Both the position numbers and the translations under genes were made by a program. A stretch of DNA of 64,000 nucleotides, taken from Streptomyces flavofungini (GTDB lineage Bacteria; Actinomycetota; Actinomycetes; Streptomycetales; Streptomycetaceae). The notes beneath the pieces are model-generated. The model was not told where the DNA came from and ran no database searches. It worked only from the letters and a program-made list of their open reading frames with translations. Of this stretch, positions 36,063 through 46,868 are shown in pieces. Within the stretch, counting starts at the first letter, position 1. Every line of letters starts with the position of its first letter. The stretch lies in NCBI RefSeq assembly GCF_030388665.1, contig NZ_CP128846.1, positions 7,598,001 through 7,662,000 of the forward strand, in the 5' to 3' direction.

Positions 36063-37234
36063 CCCCGCGTGGAATGCGCACGGCGGTGGCCAGCGCCCTC
36101 GCCGCGACCTGCGTGCTGCTGCCCGCCACCGCCACCGCGTACGCCGACGACGGCATCCGCGGCCAGCAGTGGGCCCTCGACGTGATGCGCACCGACCAGG
36201 CCTGGCGCACCACCAAGGGCGAGGGCGTCACCGTCGCCGTGCTCGACACCGGCGTGGACGCCTCCCACCCCGACCTGGTCGGCAATGTCCTCACCGGCAA
36301 GGACATGGTCGGCTTCGGGGCCCGCCGCGGCGACAAGTCCTGGGCCAGGCACGGCACCGCCATGGCCGGGATCGTCGCCGGTCACGGGCACGGCGCGGGC
36401 CGCCGCGACGGCGTGCTCGGCATCGCGCCCGAAGCCCGCGTCCTGCCGGTCCGGGTGATCCTCGAAGACGGCGACCCCGCCCGCAAGAAGGCCCGCTCCA
36501 CCCGGGGCAACGCCCTCGCCGAAGGCATCCGCTGGGCCGCCGATCACGGCGCCGACGTCATCAACCTCTCCCTCGGCGACGACTCCAAGTCCGCCCACCC
36601 GGAGCCCGCGGAGGACGCCGCCGTCCAGTACGCGTTGCGCAAGGGAGCCGTCGTCGTGGCCTCGGCGGGCAACGGTGGCGAACGCGGCGACCACATCTCG
36701 TACCCGGCCGCGTATCCCGGAGTCATCGCCGCGACAGCCGTCGACAGCAACGGCGTCCGCGCCTCCTTCTCGACCCGCCGCTGGTACGCCACCGTCGCCG
36801 CGCCCGGCGACGACGTCGTGATCGCCGACCCCGACCGCAGGTACTACGAGGGCTGGGGCACCAGCGCGGCCGCCGCGTTCGTCTCCGGAGCCGTCGCCCT
36901 GATCCGCGCCGCCCACCCCGGCCTCGGCCCCGCCGAGATCAAGAAGCTCCTGCGGGACACCGCACGCGACGCCCCCGCCGGCGGCCGCGACGACTCCCGC
37001 GGCTTCGGCCTCATCGACCCGGTCGCGGCACTCGCCCGCGCCGAGAGGATCAAGCCCCAGTCGCTGCGGACGACGGCCCGCACCGAGAAGTACTTCGGCC
37101 CCGGTCCGGACAAGGCCAAGGAGGAGGACGGGCCCGCGGGCTGGGTCGGCCCCGTGGCCGGAGGACTCGGAGTGGCCCTGCTGGCCGCGGGGGTCTGGCT
37201 GTGGCGGGGGCGGGCGGCGTCGGCGCGTCGGTAG
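36059..37234 (+). CDS. Membrane-anchored subtilisin-like protease (mycosin-like, S8)
   Basis: A 391-aa S8 protease. It has a signal peptide (to about residue 28), the catalytic triad D63 (VLDTGVD), H98 (RHGTAMAG) and S269 (GTSAAAAFV), the oxyanion Asn in ASAGNGG, a Pro/Lys-containing linker and a C-terminal membrane helix (VAGGLGVALLAAGVWLW). This layout is that of type VII secretion mycosins. No EccB-E, ESAT-6 or FtsK/SpoIIIE gene is in the window, so it is an orphan mycosin. It probably matures or regulates envelope proteins together with the preceding gene's product. Confidence 0.83.
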   Translation: MTPRGMRTAVASALAATCVLLPATATAYADDGIRGQQWALDVMRTDQAWRTTKGEGVTVAVLDTGVDASHPDLVGNVLTGKDMVGFGARRGDKSWARHGTAMAGIVAGHGHGAGRRDGVLGIAPEARVLPVRVILEDGDPARKKARSTRGNALAEGIRWAADHGADVINLSLGDDSKSAHPEPAEDAAVQYALRKGAVVVASAGNGGERGDHISYPAAYPGVIAATAVDSNGVRASFSTRRWYATVAAPGDDVVIADPDRRYYEGWGTSAAAAFVSGAVALIRAAHPGLGPAEIKKLLRDTARDAPAGGRDDSRGFGLIDPVAALARAERIKPQSLRTTARTEKYFGPGPDKAKEEDGPAGWVGPVAGGLGVALLAAGVWLWRGRAASARR

Positions 37235-37327
37235 GGCGGGTGCCGTCAGGCGCGGGCGGCCTCGTGCGCCGGTGAGGGCGCCCGGCGGCGCGGGAGGGCG
37301 GCCCGCGAGCGCCGCCCCACGGCGGGC

Positions 37328-37333
37328 TAGGGT
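37328..37333 (+). promoter_or_regulatory. -10 element for a leaderless transcript
   Basis: TAGGGT lies 6 bases before GTG 37340, with no ribosome site. Confidence 0.5.
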
Positions 37334-37339
37334 CGGACC

Positions 37340-38110
37340 GTGGCGAACAAGAACATTCCCGACTCCCCCTTCTCCGACGACGACGGGTCGGCCGACCCCG
37401 CGCTGCGGGCGGCGCTCGGCGCCTGGGCGGAGGACCGGAGCGCGCACGGGCCGGTCCTCGAGGCGCTCTCGGGGGCCCGGCTCCTCGTGCCCGTCGTCGC
37501 CGTGCTCGGTGAGGTCGAGGAGGACGATCAACAGGGGGGCGAAGCCCGTCATAAGGGTGGTGGGAGACGGGCGGGCGGCCTGCGGCGCGAGAAGACCAGT
37601 GACATGGCCGTGCCCACCCTCAAGGCGGGGCACCGCACCGCGCTGCCCGCCTTCACCTCCACCGAGGCGCTGGCCCTGTGGGACCCCGAGGCCCGCCCCG
37701 TCGCCGTACCGATGCACCAGGCGCTGCAGGCCGCCGCGCACGAGAAGGCCGACACGATCGTGCTCGACCTCGCGGGCCCCGTCCCGTACGAGCTGAACCG
37801 GGCCGCCCTGATCGCCCTCGCCGAGGGCCGCCACAGCACCGACGCGCTCACGGACCCGGCCGTCGTCGCCGCCGTGCGCGCCGTCGTCGCCGCCGAGCCC
37901 GCCGTGCAGCGCGCCCACCTCGGCCCCGGCACCGCCGACGGCACCCTCGCCCTGGTCCTGGACCCCACCGCCCCGCAGGCCGCCGCCCAGCGCGTCGCCG
38001 AAGCGCTCGCGGCCGACGAAACACTGCGGGCCCGCCTGGTGCGCGGCCTCGACCTGGCACTGCTGCCGGCCGAGGCGACGCCACCGGGCGAGCCCCTCTT
38101 CGTACGCTGA
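37340..38110 (+). CDS. SseB-family protein
   Basis: A 256-aa protein of the SseB type (enhanced serine sensitivity in E. coli). The N-terminal domain contains LVPVVAVLGE and, after a basic linker, DMAVPTLKAGHRTALPAFTSTEALALWDP. The C-terminal domain (about residues 150-250) is the Ala-rich alpha/beta domain found in actinobacterial members. Its role is unknown. It is conserved near infC in Streptomyces. GTG 37340 fits a leaderless start. Confidence 0.78.
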   Translation: MANKNIPDSPFSDDDGSADPALRAALGAWAEDRSAHGPVLEALSGARLLVPVVAVLGEVEEDDQQGGEARHKGGGRRAGGLRREKTSDMAVPTLKAGHRTALPAFTSTEALALWDPEARPVAVPMHQALQAAAHEKADTIVLDLAGPVPYELNRAALIALAEGRHSTDALTDPAVVAAVRAVVAAEPAVQRAHLGPGTADGTLALVLDPTAPQAAAQRVAEALAADETLRARLVRGLDLALLPAEATPPGEPLFVR

Positions 38111-38133
38111 CGCGTGTGCGGTGCGGCGGGCCG

Positions 38134-38520
38134 TCAGCCGAAGACGGGGCCTGTGTACTTCTCGCCGGGCCCCTGACCGGGCTCGTCCGGCACCAGGGAC
38201 GCCTCCCGGAACGCCAGCTGCAGCGACTTCAGACCGTCCCGCAGCGGCGCCGCGTGGAAGGAGCTGATCTCCGTCGCGCTCGCGTCCATCAGACCGGCGA
38301 GCGCCTGGATCAGCTTGCGGGCCTCGTCCAGGTCCTTGTGGGCCTCGCCCTCCTCGGCGAGGCCCAGGTTCACCGCCGCCGCGCTCATCAGGTGCACCGC
38401 GACCGTCGTGATCACCTCGACCGCGGGAACGTCCGCGATGTCGCGGGTCATGGCGTCGAAGCCGGGGCTCTGGGGTGCGTCGTGGGGTGCGGGGGTAGCC
38501 GCGGGACTCGTGTCACTCAT
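38134..38520 (-). CDS. DUF1844 protein
   Basis: A 128-aa protein with a 30-residue disordered N-terminus and a helical DUF1844 domain (VEVITTVAVHLMSAAAVNLGL, then DLDEARKLIQALAGLMDA). It is a conserved actinobacterial neighbour of infC, transcribed away from it, with unknown function. ATG 38520 gives MSDTSPAATP. TAGGGT on the same strand lies 7 bases upstream, again a near-leaderless arrangement. Confidence 0.8.
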   Translation of the reverse strand: MSDTSPAATPAPHDAPQSPGFDAMTRDIADVPAVEVITTVAVHLMSAAAVNLGLAEEGEAHKDLDEARKLIQALAGLMDASATEISSFHAAPLRDGLKSLQLAFREASLVPDEPGQGPGEKYTGPVFG

Positions 38521-38741
38521 GCCCCTCACCCTAGAGCCGCGTCCCGGCGGTTAGCCCCACCCCCCGGGACCTGCTAACCTTGTGTAACGACCGGCTGGAC
38601 ACCCGCGTGTCAACGCAAGCGTCCGGCCCACAAGTGGAGGCTCCGATCTCCCACCTGGCCGCTCTCCGGAGCGGCGGGTCACCGGTCAGGCGGACACCGC
38701 GCAGCGCGTGATGCACCGCCCGATGCGCCCCGTGATCACCA

Positions 38742-38798
38742 CGGAGGTGCTCCGGTATTTCCTTGGAGCCCCCTCTGTGATCAGTCGGGGCATTTTTT
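38742..38798 (+). promoter_or_regulatory. Attenuator-like leader of the infC operon
   Basis: Three mutually exclusive pairings are visible. CGGAG/CTCCG form a tight hairpin (38742-38754). GCTCC (38749-38753) can instead pair with GGAGC (38765-38769). GCCCC (38768-38772) pairs with GGGGC (38787-38791), followed by A and six Ts. The last is a true intrinsic terminator, rare in Streptomyces, about 80 bases before the infC start. The middle pairing would prevent it. Confidence 0.6.
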
Positions 38799-38880
38799 GT
38801 GTCCCGGCGCGGTTGGTCGAGAAAACAGACGTAACGCGGCTGTCCGCCAGACGGTCGCGTGGTGCTACCGAGGAGGATCC

Positions 38881-39540
38881 ATCAGCGCCGAGCCCCGCAT
38901 CAACGACCGGATTCGCGTTCCCGAGGTGCGACTTGTCGGTCCCAGCGGCGAGCAGGTCGGGATTGTCCCGCTTGCCAAGGCCCTGGAGCTTGCGCAGGAG
39001 TACGACCTGGACCTGGTCGAGGTCGCGGCGAACGCCCGTCCGCCCGTGTGCAAGCTCATGGACTACGGGAAGTTCAAGTACGAGTCGGCCATGAAGGCCC
39101 GTGAGGCGCGCAAGAACCAGGCGCACACGGTCATCAAGGAGATGAAGCTCCGGCCGAAGATCGACCCGCACGACTACGACACCAAGAAGGGTCACGTCGT
39201 CCGGTTCCTCAAGCAGGGCGACAAGGTCAAGATCACGATCATGTTCCGTGGTCGCGAGCAGTCCCGTCCGGAGCTCGGCTTCCGGCTGCTGCAGCGACTC
39301 GCGGAGGACGTCCAGGAGCTCGGGTTCATCGAGTCGAACCCGAAGCAGGACGGCCGGAACATGATCATGGTTCTCGGTCCGCACAAGAAGAAGACCGAGG
39401 CGATGGCCGAGGCCCGTGAGGCCCAGGCGGCTCGCAAGGCGGAAGCGAAGGCCAACCCCGGCAAGTCGCAGAACGCCGCCGAGGAGGAGCTTTCCGAAGC
39501 CCCCGCCGAGGCCCCGGCCGAGGCTTCCGCCGAGGCCTGA
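38881..39540 (+). CDS. infC: Translation initiation factor IF-3, apparent AUC start codon
   Basis: A 219-aa IF-3. It begins [18 protein letters not shown], with the N domain to about residue 85, a Lys-rich linker, and the C domain with [15 protein letters not shown] and [14 protein letters not shown]. An acidic Ala-rich tail follows. There is no ATG, GTG or TTG at the expected N-terminus. ATC 38881 has AGGAGG (38871-38876) 4 bases upstream. IF-3 discriminates against non-canonical starts and in E. coli and Bacillus represses its own AUU-started message, so an AUC start implies the same feedback. It heads the infC-rpmI-rplT operon. Confidence 0.9.
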   Translation: MSAEPRINDRIRVPEVRLVGPSGEQVGIVPLAKALELAQEYDLDLVEVAANARPPVCKLMDYGKFKYESAMKAREARKNQAHTVIKEMKLRPKIDPHDYDTKKGHVVRFLKQGDKVKITIMFRGREQSRPELGFRLLQRLAEDVQELGFIESNPKQDGRNMIMVLGPHKKKTEAMAEAREAQAARKAEAKANPGKSQNAAEEELSEAPAEAPAEASAEA

Positions 39541-39644
39541 TCCCGGACACGAGTCCAGGGATGCCAATCGAACACATGACGCTCCGGGATGCCCGGTCTC
39601 GCGACCGGGCATCGGAGTGCCACTGACGAGGAGAGAACGGCGCT

Positions 39645-39839
39645 ATGCCGAAGAACAAGACGCACAGCGGTGCCAAGAAGCGCTTCAAGGTCACCGGCTC
39701 CGGCAAGGTGCTCCGCGAGCGCGCCGGCAAGCGCCACCTGCTCGAGCACAAGTCGTCCCGCCTGACGCGCCGCCTCACGGGCAACGCCGAGATGGCCCCG
39801 GGTGACACCGCCAAGATCAAGAAGATGCTGGGCATCTGA
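39645..39839 (+). CDS. rpmI: 50S ribosomal protein L35
   Basis: A 64-aa complete L35, [20 protein letters not shown] at the start and [12 protein letters not shown] at the end. It is a basic 50S subunit protein that binds 23S rRNA. It is the second gene of the infC operon, 104 bases after infC, with a GAGGAGA-type ribosome site. Confidence 0.97.
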   Translation: MPKNKTHSGAKKRFKVTGSGKVLRERAGKRHLLEHKSSRLTRRLTGNAEMAPGDTAKIKKMLGI

Positions 39840-39943
39840 TCGATCTCGCGCTCCCGGCGACGGGGGCTTCCGGTAACGACCGGGACCAATTCGTTTCCGG
39901 GCCGTGTGACGACCACCACGGCCCCGCTACAAGGAGTTAACAA

Positions 39944-40327
39944 GTGGCACGCGTCAAGCGGGCAGTCAACGCCCACAAGAAGCGTCGGGCGATCCTCGAG
40001 CAGGCCAGCGGCTACCGCGGCCAGCGGTCGCGCCTGTACCGCAAGGCGAAGGAGCAGGTCACCCACTCCCTCGTCTACAACTACAACGACCGCAAGAAGC
40101 GCAAGGGCGACTTCCGTCAGCTGTGGATCCAGCGCATCAACGCCGCTGCCCGCGCCAACGGCATCACCTACAACCGCTTCATCCAGGGTCTGAAGGCCGC
40201 CAACATCGAGGTGGACCGCAAGATCCTCGCCGAGCTGGCCGTGAACGACGCCAACGCGTTCGCCGCGCTGGTCGAGGTCGCGCAGAAGGCCCTGCCGAGC
40301 GACGTCAACGCCCCCAAGGCCGCCTGA
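39944..40327 (+). CDS. rplT: 50S ribosomal protein L20
   Basis: A 127-aa complete L20 with [41 protein letters not shown] N-terminal helix and [14 protein letters not shown]. It is needed for early 50S assembly. In low-GC bacteria L20 represses this operon; whether it does so in Streptomyces is not shown here. AAGGAG lies upstream and a strong terminator follows 28 bases after the stop. Confidence 0.97.
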   Translation: MARVKRAVNAHKKRRAILEQASGYRGQRSRLYRKAKEQVTHSLVYNYNDRKKRKGDFRQLWIQRINAAARANGITYNRFIQGLKAANIEVDRKILAELAVNDANAFAALVEVAQKALPSDVNAPKAA

Positions 40328-40354
40328 CGTTCGCACTGGGCTTGAGCTGTGAAG

Positions 40355-40384
40355 GGACCCGCAGGCCATCGGGCCTGCGGGTCC
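40355..40384 (+). terminator. Terminator of the infC-rpmI-rplT operon
   Basis: A perfect 13-bp stem (GGACCCGCAGGCC against its complement) with an ATCG loop, followed by TCTCGTGTT. Confidence 0.85.
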
Positions 40385-40474
40385 TCTCGTGTTCGGCCTG
40401 CGGCCCGGCTCTTGGCTGCGTCACTCCGGGCGGTTCGGCACCGCCGGGATCCGCCGTCTCGGCTGAGCGCCGTC

Positions 40475-40620
40475 GCGGCGGTGAGGAGCCCCCCGCCTCG
40501 CGGCGGTGAGGAGCCCCCCCGCCTCGCGGCGGTGAAGAGCCCCCCGCCTCGCGGCGGTGAAGAGCCCCCCGCTTCGCGGCCGCGTGAAGTGCCCGCCTCC
40601 CGGCGGTGAAGAAGCCCCGA
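40475..40620. repeat. GC-rich minisatellite, period 25, five to six copies
   Basis: Units of GCGGCGGTGAGGAGCCCCC(C)CGCCTC type begin at 40475, 40500, 40526, 40551 and 40576, with a diverged last copy near 40600. The array fills the gap between the rplT terminator and the methyltransferase gene, ending 24 bases before its start. There is no spacer diversity, so it is not a CRISPR array. Confidence 0.8.
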
Positions 40621-40643
40621 CCCCGTACCCCGAAGGCGACCAG

Positions 40644-41501
40644 ATGGCCATCAGTCCGGACCTGATCTCCCCGCGCTCGTCGCGCGTCAGCGCCGCGCGG
40701 CGGCTCGCCAAGCGGAACTTCCGCGGCAAGGAACGGCTGTTCCTCGCCGAGGGGCCGCAGGCCGTGCGGGAGGCCGCCGGGCACCGCGGGAACGGGCGGG
40801 CCACGCTCGTGGAGCTGTTCGCGACCGTCGAGGCCGCCGAGCGGTACGCGGACATCGTCGGCGCGGCCAGGGACGCCGGGGCGCACGTGCACCTGGCCGA
40901 CGAGAGCGTCATCGCCGACATCTCCACGACCGTCACCCCGCAGGGCCTGGTCGGGGTCTGCCGGTTCCTGGACGTGCCGCTCGCGGACATCCTCGCCGGG
41001 CGCCCCAAGCTCGTCGCCGTGCTCGCCCACGTCCGCGACCCCGGCAACGCCGGCACCGTGCTGCGCTGCGCCGACGCCGCGGGCGCCGAGGCCGTGATCC
41101 TCACCGACGCCTCCGTCGACCTCTACAACCCCAAGGCGGTGCGCGCCTCCGTCGGCTCGCACTTCCACCTGCCGGTGGCCGTGGGCGTGCCCGTCGAGGA
41201 GGCCGTGCGCGGACTGAAGGGCGCGGGCGTCCGCGTGCTCGCCGCCGACGGGGCCGGGGCGGACGACCTGGACGCCGAGCTGGACCAGGGCACCATGGGC
41301 ACCGAGACCGCGTGGATCTTCGGCAACGAGGCCTGGGGCCTGCCGGAGGAGACCCGCGCACTCGCCGACGCGGTGGTGCGCGTTCCGATCCACGGAAGCG
41401 CCGAGAGCCTGAACCTCGCGACCGCGGCAGCCGTATGCCTCTATGCGTCAGCCCGTGCACAGCGCGCCGCCGGAGGGTGCCGTTCCGTCACCCCCGGCTA
41501 G
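40644..41501 (+). CDS. SpoU/TrmH-family rRNA 2'-O-methyltransferase
   Basis: A 285-aa SPOUT methyltransferase. The N-terminal substrate-binding domain ends near residue 110. The SpoU motifs follow: 1 (HVRDPGNAGTVLRCADAAGAEAVIL), 2 (WIFGNEAWGLP) and 3 (IPHG-like IHGSAESLNLATAAAVCLY). This gives the trefoil knot that binds S-adenosylmethionine. It probably methylates 23S rRNA, like the thiostrepton-resistance (TsnR) relatives. The rplT-methyltransferase-kinase-pheS order is conserved in Streptomyces. ATG 40644 (MAISPDLISPRS) is chosen; the upstream frame is the minisatellite. Confidence 0.87.
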   Translation: MAISPDLISPRSSRVSAARRLAKRNFRGKERLFLAEGPQAVREAAGHRGNGRATLVELFATVEAAERYADIVGAARDAGAHVHLADESVIADISTTVTPQGLVGVCRFLDVPLADILAGRPKLVAVLAHVRDPGNAGTVLRCADAAGAEAVILTDASVDLYNPKAVRASVGSHFHLPVAVGVPVEEAVRGLKGAGVRVLAADGAGADDLDAELDQGTMGTETAWIFGNEAWGLPEETRALADAVVRVPIHGSAESLNLATAAAVCLYASARAQRAAGGCRSVTPG

Positions 41502-41558
41502 TAGTGTGTCGGGCTCACAGGCCCTTTGCGCCGGTTCCGAGAGGCGGGGATACGGGGA

Positions 41559-44030
<2,472 letters not shown>

Positions 44031-44031
<1 letters not shown>

Positions 44032-46628
44032 TGCGGGTCCCGCTTTCCTGGCTGCGGGAGTATGTCGATCTCCCCGCCACCGAGACCGGCCGCGACGTGC
44101 AGGCCAAGCTGATCGCGGCGGGCCTCGAGGTCGAGGCCGTCGAACAGCTCGGCGCGGGCCTCAAGGGCCCCCTCGTCGTCGGCAAGGTCCTCACCATCGA
44201 GGAGCTGGAGGGCTTCAAGAAGCCCATCCGCTTCTGCACCGTCGACGTCGGCTCCGCCAACGGCACCGGTGAGCCGCAGGAGATCGTCTGCGGCGCCCGG
44301 AACTTCGCCGTCGGCGACAAGGTCGTCGTGGTCCTGCCCGGCGCCGTCCTGCCCGGCGACTTCGCGATCTCCGCGCGCAAGACGTACGGCAAGACCTCGC
44401 ACGGCATGATCTGCTCCGGCGACGAGCTCGGCATGGGCGACGACGGCTGGGGGTCCCCCCGGACGGAGTCTGGGGGAGGCATCATCGTGCTCCCGCCCGA
44501 GCACGAGGTCGGCACCGACGCCATCGAGCTGCTCGAACTCGTCGACGAGGTCCTGGACATCGCCGTCACGCCCGACCGCGGCTACTGCCTGTCGATGCGC
44601 GGCGTCGCCCGCGAGACCGCCACCGCCTACGGCCTGCCGCTGCGCGACCCGGCGCTGCTCGACGTGCCCGCGCCGAACTCCTTCGGCTACCCGGTGCGCG
44701 TCAGCGACCCGGCCGGATGCGACCGCTTCACCGCGCGCACCGTCACCGGCCTTCGCCCCGACGCCCGCTCGCCGATCTGGCTGCGCCGCCGCCTGCAGAA
44801 GGCGGGCATGCGCCCGATCTCGCTGGCCGTCGACGTCACCAACTACGTGATGCTGGAGCTCGGCCAGCCCCTGCACGCCTACGACCGCTCCCGCGTCCAG
44901 GGCGCCATCGGCGTGCGCCGGGCCGAGCAGGGCGAGAAGTTCACCACCCTCGACGGCACCAAGCGCGTCCTCGACGCCGAGGACCTGGTGATCACCGACG
45001 ACCGCGGCGCGATCGGCCTCGCGGGCGTCATGGGCGGCGCCAACACCGAGATCGCCGACACCGTGGTGGACGCGGAGTCCGGCGAGGCACAGGGCACCAC
45101 CGACGTGGTCATCGAGGCCGCGCACTTCGACGCGGTCTCCGTGGCCCGCACCGCGCGCCGCCACAAGCTGTCCTCCGAGGCGGCCAAGCGCTTCGAGCGC
45201 GGCGTCGACCCGCAGGCCGCGTCCGCCGCCGCGCAGCGCACCGTCGACCTCCTCGTGCTGCTCGCGGGCGGCACCGCCGAGGCCGGCGTCACGGAGGTCA
45301 TCGCGCCCTCCGCGCCGCACACGATCACCATGCGGGCCGACCACCCGGACCGGGTCGCCGGTGTGACCTACGGCCGCGAGACCGTCGTGCGCCGCCTCCA
45401 GGAAGTCGGCTGCGACGTGTACGGCCAGGACTCCCTGACCGTCACCGTGCCGTCCTGGCGGCCCGACCTCGCCGAGATCAACGACCTCGCCGAGGAGGTC
45501 ATCCGCCTCGAGGGGTACGAGAACCTGCCCTCGACCCTGCCCCGGCCGCCCGCCGGGCGCGGTCTGACCGAGCGGCAGCGGCTGCACCGCCGGGTGGGCC
45601 GCGCGCTCGCCGGGGACGGCTTCGTCGAGGCACCGAACTACCCGTTCGTCGCCGAGCAGGTCTTCGACCAGCTCGGCCTCGACAAGGACGACCCGAACCG
45701 CCGCGTCGTCAAGCTCGTCAACCCGCTGTCCGACGAGGAGCCCGCGCTCCGTACGACGCTGCTTCCGGGCCTGCTCGCGACGCTGCGCCGCAACGACGGG
45801 CGCGGCAGCCACGACCTGGCCCTGTTCGAGACCGGCCTGGTCTTCCACCCCCGGGAGGCCGACGACGACGAGGCCGTGCTCCCGGCCCGGCTGCCCGTCG
45901 ACCGCCGTCCCACGGACGAGGAGATCGCGGCGCAGAACCAGGCGCTGCCCGACCAGCCCCGGCACGTCGCGGCCGTCCTCGCGGGCGCCCGGGAGCAGGC
46001 CGGCTGGTGGGGCAAGGGCCGACCGGCCGACTGGGCGGACGCCGTCGAGGCGGCGCGCTCCGTGGCCCGTGCGGCCGGGGCCGAACTGATCGTCCAGCAG
46101 GGGCAGTACGGCCCGTGGCACCCGGGTCGCTGCGCCGAGCTGAACGTGTTCGTCGAGCACGCCGACGGCGTCGCCGAAGACGGCAGCGAGGGCGAGATCG
46201 TCGCCGTCGGCCACGCCGGTGAGCTGCACCCGCGCGTCATCAAGGCGCTCGGCCTGCCCGCCCGCACCTGCGCGATGGAGCTGAACCTGGACGTGCTCGC
46301 CGAGGCCGGCGAGGGCACCCTCCAGGCGCCGAGCATCTCCGCCTTCCCGGTGGCGACGCAGGACGTCGCGCTCGTCGTGGACACGGACGTGCCCGCGGCC
46401 GTCGTCGAGGCCTTCCTGCGCGACGGCGCCGGTGAACTCCTCGAGGACATCCGCCTGTTCGACGTCTTCACTGGCGAGCAGATCGGCGCCGGCAAGAAGT
46501 CGCTCGCGTACGCGCTACGCTTCCGCGCCGCCGACCGCACGCTCACTGTCGACGAGGCCACCGCCGCGCGCGACGCGGCCGTGGCGCGCGCCGCCGAGGT
46601 GACCGGCGCGGTGCTGCGCGGGGCGTAA
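44031..46628 (+). CDS. pheT: Phenylalanyl-tRNA synthetase beta subunit
   Basis: An 865-aa beta subunit. The N-terminal tRNA-binding (EMAP-like) domain spans about residues 40-155, with [11 protein letters not shown] and [16 protein letters not shown]3/B4 editing follows ([45 protein letters not shown]), then B5, the synthetase-like core ([28 protein letters not shown]) and a C-terminal anticodon-binding domain. It forms the editing and tRNA-binding half of PheRS. At residues 140-150 the tRNA-binding domain is interrupted by [11 protein letters not shown], encoded by a palindromic repeat (see the repeat entry). The start ATG overlaps the pheS stop. Confidence 0.94.
44448..44478 (+). repeat. 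Palindromic repeat inserted in frame in pheT
   Basis: GGGGGTCCCCC runs into a 9-bp hairpin (CCCCC-GGAC, GGA loop, GTCT-GGGGG; 44456-44476). Elements of this kind are familiar as intergenic repeats in Streptomyces. Here the insertion keeps the frame and encodes [10 protein letters not shown]. Confidence 0.65.
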
Positions 46629-46705
46629 CCCCCGCGGGCCCCGGCGTCTCGGTGGCGGGGCCGAACGGCGGCGCGAAGGCATCGCCGGTGCGCGAAGGCG
46701 CAGTT

Positions 46706-46739
46706 GAGGGGCGTATCCGTGACCACGGATACGCCCCTC
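46706..46739 (+). terminator. Perfect 16-bp hairpin terminator of pheST
   Basis: GAGGGGCGTATCCGTG pairs completely with its complement around an AC loop, 77 bases after pheT. Confidence 0.88.
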
Positions 46740-46868
46740 ACTCGTTAGGGTGACAACTTCCGGTGATCTGACCCGATCCGCCCATGCGGTCGACAGAATC
46801 AGTTCGGCCGTAGGGGCCGGTCCCGCACACGGCCCGCACGCTGGACTGGGCCTTAGGGGGCCGTCGGC

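Noticed and set aside
38708..39094. Leader ORF overlapping the start of infC
   Set aside because: No ribosome site, codon use unlike the neighbours, and it reads through the terminator stem. Kept as RNA structure instead.
40475..40620. Possible CRISPR array
   Set aside because: Repeats are head to tail with no unique spacers and no cas genes nearby.
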